DNA from: Hyphomicrobiaceae bacterium
GTDB taxonomy: Bacteria; Pseudomonadota; Alphaproteobacteria; Rhizobiales; Hyphomicrobiaceae
Direction: 5' to 3'
Assembly: GCA_017353825.1 (NCBI GenBank)
Contig: JAFMSC010000162.1
Location: 1 to 8,381, forward strand
DNA length: 8,381 nt
The first letter of the stretch is position 1; the number at the start of each line of letters is the position of its first letter. Positions 6,060 through 8,381 of this stretch are shown here, piece by piece. The notes beneath the pieces are model-generated. The model was given only the letters and a program-made list of their open reading frames with translations, did not search any database and was not told the DNA's origin. The position numbers and the translations under genes are program-made.

Positions 6060-7781
6060 CTACGACCCCTCCCCGTAGGTGACGTTCTTGGCGGCGGGCC
6101 AGGCGGCGCGGTAGCCGAAGTCGATCACGCGCTCCTCGGCGGGCTCCAGCTTGAAGTCCCAGGCCAGAATGCCGCGCTTGTTGTCCACGTCCCGCCGGCT
6201 GGGCGCGGTGTTGCCGGTCAGCTCCACGGTGATGTCCGTGTTCTGCGATACCGGGACCTGGTCGAGCACGCTTACCTCGATGGTGCGCTCGTGCAGGTTC
6301 TTGACGGACGTGCGGTAGCTGCGAGCGTCGATCTTGGTGGTGGAGATGATGCCCGTCTTGCTGCGCTTCTCTTCGGCCAGCGCGTAGCGCACGCGGATGG
6401 AATCGTCCACGCCGAAGCCCAATTCGTGCTCTTCCCCCGGGGCCAGCAGCGGCAACTGGCCGGTGCCGACGAAGATGGCGTCGCGGAACAGCGACACCTG
6501 GCCAGGCAGCACAGGCGCGCCCTTGGCGGTGGTGATCTTGGCGTAGAGGTAGGCCTTCTCCTCCCGCTTGGGCACCGTGCGCACCACAAGGCCGGGCTCG
6601 AGCGCCATCTCGTCGATCTCTACGCGCTTGGTCTCGCCAGTGTCGGGCACACTCGTGCGCCCAGCGATCCCATAGACCGCCTGGAAGGCCTCGACATCGA
6701 CGCTCGCAACCTCCTCCTTGACCAGTTCCTTCTTGACCAGTCGGGGCTCAAGCAGAACGCACGTCCTGCCTTCGGGACAGCCCTCCTCCTCCCTCGCAGC
6801 CCCGTTCGGCTCGGGTTGCAGGCTACGCCGTCTTGCCTGCCGTGGGGCTGCCGCCGGCGGTTGTACCGCCGTGGCCACCCTCTCGGTCTCCAAGTCGACG
6901 GTCACGGGCGTAAGCACCGGCGCCGCGGTGCCCGCCGACGGGCGGGCTGTGGACAGTGCCAGTGCGACATTGTCCCAGACCTCGCCGGTGCGCTGCCTAA
7001 TGGAGGCGCGGCGTATGAGCTGCAACTTGGGGGCTTCCGCCTTGCTTCCGACGCTCAGGCGTGCGTCGTAGAAGGGGGTCCAGGAGGCGTTCTGCACCTG
7101 GTAGCGGACGGTCATGTCCGCCTCCAGCGCGGCCTCGGCCGTCAGGGCCACCTTCACCTCGGTGCGTGCCTGCTGGCTCGGCGCCAGGGAGGCGAGCTTG
7201 CCCTCCAGGTCCTTGACCTGGCGCTCCACGTCGCGGACCTTAATCTCGGAGTCGAGTATGGCTTTCTGCGCCTCGGCCGTACGCTTGCCGACCAGTTCGA
7301 ACAGCTGGCCCCAGTCGGGCTGTGTGGAAGGGGCGGCGCCGGCCGGTGCCGGCGTGGAAGGAAGCTTGGTGAGGTTGTCGATCAGCCGCTTCTGCGTCTG
7401 GGCGCCCGTGATCGAGGCTTTCAGGGCTGACCGATCGTCCTTCAGTTTCTCGATGGCGTCCTCGATGCGACGGCGCTCGCTGGCGGCCACCGCCTCGTCG
7501 CCGCGCGGCACCGATACGCTGCGCGTGTCCACCGAGCCGATCTGCAGCCGCGCCGTCGCTTTGCCTTCCACGCGAATCGAGCCGGCGACGGCCTCGGCAG
7601 GCAGATCGGTGAAGAGCAGGGTGTGCTCGCCCTTCTCCAGCTGCACGTGGGCGATGCGGGTGATCTCGGCCCCCGACGGATAGACGGTGACAGCATCGAT
7701 GCGGGAAGAGCCCTTGACCTCGGTGGCCGCCGCGGCCCCGGCCAGAGCCATCGAAACCGGCAATGCGATCAACCAACGCAT
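6060..7781 (-). CDS. DUF4139 / mucoidy-inhibitor MuiA-like envelope protein
   Basis: The 573-residue product starts with a signal peptide (about 1-19, ending AGAAAA), so it acts in the periplasm or at the cell surface. Residues about 25-125 fit the N-terminal DUF4140 domain (IDAVTVYPSGAEITR start). Two helical, probably coiled-coil, stretches follow (about 98-140 and 167-198). Residues about 215-570 fit DUF4139: RYQVQNASWTPFYDARL (226-242), TGEVWDNVALALSTARP, YGIAGRTSVPDTGETKRVEI (370-389) and the C-terminal WDFKLEPAEERVIDFGY. Family knowledge: the founding member MuiA was linked to suppression of mucoid capsule in enterobacteria; the mechanism is not established, and that role may not carry over. 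A Pro/Arg-rich linker (about 305-350) holds the protein's only visible Cys pair, CPEGRTC. The start has a strong ribosome site. It may be co-transcribed with the downstream DUF1499 gene. Confidence 0.93.
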   Translation of the reverse strand: MRWLIALPVSMALAGAAAATEVKGSSRIDAVTVYPSGAEITRIAHVQLEKGEHTLLFTDLPAEAVAGSIRVEGKATARLQIGSVDTRSVSVPRGDEAVAASERRRIEDAIEKLKDDRSALKASITGAQTQKRLIDNLTKLPSTPAPAGAAPSTQPDWGQLFELVGKRTAEAQKAILDSEIKVRDVERQVKDLEGKLASLAPSQQARTEVKVALTAEAALEADMTVRYQVQNASWTPFYDARLSVGSKAEAPKLQLIRRASIRQRTGEVWDNVALALSTARPSAGTAAPVLTPVTVDLETERVATAVQPPAAAPRQARRRSLQPEPNGAAREEEGCPEGRTCVLLEPRLVKKELVKEEVASVDVEAFQAVYGIAGRTSVPDTGETKRVEIDEMALEPGLVVRTVPKREEKAYLYAKITTAKGAPVLPGQVSLFRDAIFVGTGQLPLLAPGEEHELGFGVDDSIRVRYALAEEKRSKTGIISTTKIDARSYRTSVKNLHERTIEVSVLDQVPVSQNTDITVELTGNTAPSRRDVDNKRGILAWDFKLEPAEERVIDFGYRAAWPAAKNVTYGEGS

Positions 7782-7787
7782 GGGTGT

Positions 7788-7792
7788 CCTCC
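7788..7792 (-). promoter_or_regulatory. Ribosome binding site of the MuiA-like gene
   Basis: On the minus strand GGAGG lies six bases before the ATG at 7781, a near-ideal site. It fixes the start that places the signal peptide at residue 1. Confidence 0.8.
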
Positions 7793-7873
7793 GGGAATAG
7801 TCGGTGAAACGGGAGGCAGGGCAGACGTTACAGGACGGAGTCGGGCCCCTATTAGCGCACGGACGTCTTGAGC

Positions 7874-7907
7874 ATCGACCTCGCAGGCCAATCGACCTCG
7901 CAGACCA
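7874..7907. repeat. 17-base tandem duplication
   Basis: ATCGACCTCGCAGGCCA (7874-7890) is followed directly by ATCGACCTCGCAGACCA (7891-7907), 16 of 17 bases identical. It abuts the GGGGTC hairpin on its right. Confidence 0.85.
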
Positions 7908-7908
7908 G

Positions 7909-7936
7909 GGGGTCCGACCCCAAATTCCGCGGGGTC
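7909..7936. repeat. REP-like GGGGTC/GACCCC hairpin element
   Basis: GGGGTC (7909-7914) and GACCCC (7916-7921) are separated by one base, and a second GGGGTC follows at 7931-7936, so GACCCC can pair with the latter across a 9-base loop. The GGGGTC-N-GACCCC core followed by AAATT resembles intergenic repeats I recall near IS200-like REP-associated transposases. No such transposase is in the window, so the family assignment is tentative. Confidence 0.5.
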
Positions 7937-8215
7937 TGCCTGTCTCAGGGCATCGAGCGTAGGCGCCTTCGTGTCGTCAGTGTGACGGACCCGGAACAAC
8001 CGCCGAAAATTCCGACACTTACAACATTGTAACCAAGTTCTACGTCCCACGAGTGCGGCGGCGGGGGCTGCCTTTACGCGTAGAGCCTACACCGCTCAAG
8101 GCGCGGGTTCGAAGCCGCCCGCGATCAGTCAGCGGCGTTGGCGCTGCTTCAAGCTGGCCGCTGGTTAGCAGGTCTGGAAGCGACTTTGGGCGCCCGCAAG
8201 GAACGCTGAAACCGT

Positions 8216-8243
8216 CCATCAGAGCCGCGGAGCGGCTTGATGG
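8216..8243. repeat. Strong hairpin with 3-base loop
   Basis: CCATCA-G-AGCCGC (8216-8228) pairs with GCGGCTTGATGG (8232-8243): twelve base pairs with one bulged G (8222) and a GGA loop. No T-run follows on either strand, so a standard intrinsic terminator is not supported. An RNA structure or a mobile-element end is possible. Confidence 0.55.
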
Positions 8244-8352
8244 CTGGCAAATCCAACTTGGGCTTGGGCAGGATGCCTCACATGCGCACGAAACGGACCT
8301 CGACAGTCTGTACGAAATTAACTACGGCGCTTATGTACCCGGAGTACCCCCG

Positions 8353-8371
8353 CGCCCGGGCCCTCCGGGCG
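8353..8371. repeat. GC-rich 7-bp hairpin at the window edge
   Basis: CGCCCGG (8353-8359) and CCGGGCG (8365-8371) pair perfectly around a 5-base loop. No T-run follows within the window; it may be part of a gene or repeat that continues to the right. Confidence 0.4.
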
Positions 8372-8381
8372 ATGGCGGTCC

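Larger units (their letters stand above)
7782..8381. other. Gene-poor right end with repeats and hairpins
   Basis: I find no supportable gene between the start of the MuiA-like gene and the window edge. A plus-strand frame stays open from 7963 to the edge, but it has no start with a ribosome site and little third-position bias. A minus-strand frame (8278-8381) enters from the right edge and ends in a 33-residue C-terminus that could belong to a gene beyond the window. Structural elements are a tandem duplication (7874-7907), a GGGGTC/GACCCC hairpin (7909-7936), and hairpins at 8216-8243 and 8353-8371. A sequence near 8108 resembles a tRNA T-loop, but no tRNA folds around it. Confidence 0.55.

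Noticed and set aside
5985..7430. Plus-strand ORF of 481 codons opposite the MuiA-like gene
   Set aside because: The minus-strand frame has a signal peptide, a strong ribosome site and DUF4140/DUF4139 features; the plus frame has none.
7769..8050. Minus-strand ORF of 93 codons upstream of the MuiA-like gene
   Set aside because: It runs through the tandem duplication and REP-like hairpin, overlaps the MuiA-like start, and has no domain.
8101..8118. GGTTCGAAGCC resembling a tRNA T-arm
   Set aside because: The T-stem does not pair beyond two base pairs, and no acceptor, D or anticodon arm can be placed around it.
7963..8381. Plus-strand frame open for about 139 codons to the window edge
   Set aside because: No start codon with a ribosome site, weak third-position bias, and a product without recognisable features.

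Overview
The window looks like a chromosomal stretch from a high-GC proteobacterium, most likely an alphaproteobacterium. I infer this from the strong G/C preference at third codon positions, the GTG starts behind AGGAG-type ribosome sites, and the protein families present (DUF1499, DUF4139/MuiA-like, a LACTB2-type metallo-beta-lactamase fold, and an FHA/PP2C/kinase set). No rRNA, tRNA, CRISPR array, integrase or intact transposase was found, and nothing fixes the genus.

Region 1 (1-3047) is a divergent protein-phosphorylation locus. On the minus strand lie a small exported Cys-rich protein with a Kazal-type inhibitor fold (1115-1438) and, downstream of it, a Ser/Thr protein kinase whose C-terminal part is cut off by the window edge (1-899). 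On the plus strand lie a membrane-anchored FHA protein (1605-2219) and a PP2C-type phosphatase (2292-3047). Kinase, phospho-threonine reader and phosphatase form a natural writer/reader/eraser set. The two arms share a 166-base divergent intergenic region. The exported Kazal-like protein is the unexpected member.

Region 2 (3048-4138) is about 1.1 kb without a convincing gene and visibly more AT-rich in its middle. It holds two imperfect palindromes of the same sequence family about 35 bases apart (3324-3380), a small ORF pair with a good ribosome site just after them, a short possible gene remnant near 3150-3277, and a tandem repeat that runs into the ribosome site of the next gene.

Region 3 (4139-7781) has three solid genes: a metallo-beta-lactamase-fold hydrolase on the plus strand, then a DUF1499 membrane protein and a MuiA-like DUF4139 envelope protein on the minus strand. 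The hydrolase and the DUF1499 gene converge and overlap by 113 bases. The overlap lies in the hydrolase's conserved C-terminal domain but only in an atypical basic tail of the DUF1499 protein.

Region 4 (7782-8381) is intergenic or gene-poor. It has a 17-base tandem duplication, a hairpin built on the GGGGTC/GACCCC core seen in REP-like elements, and two further strong hairpins. One decamer from the REP-like hairpin also occurs twice in the repeat before the hydrolase gene.
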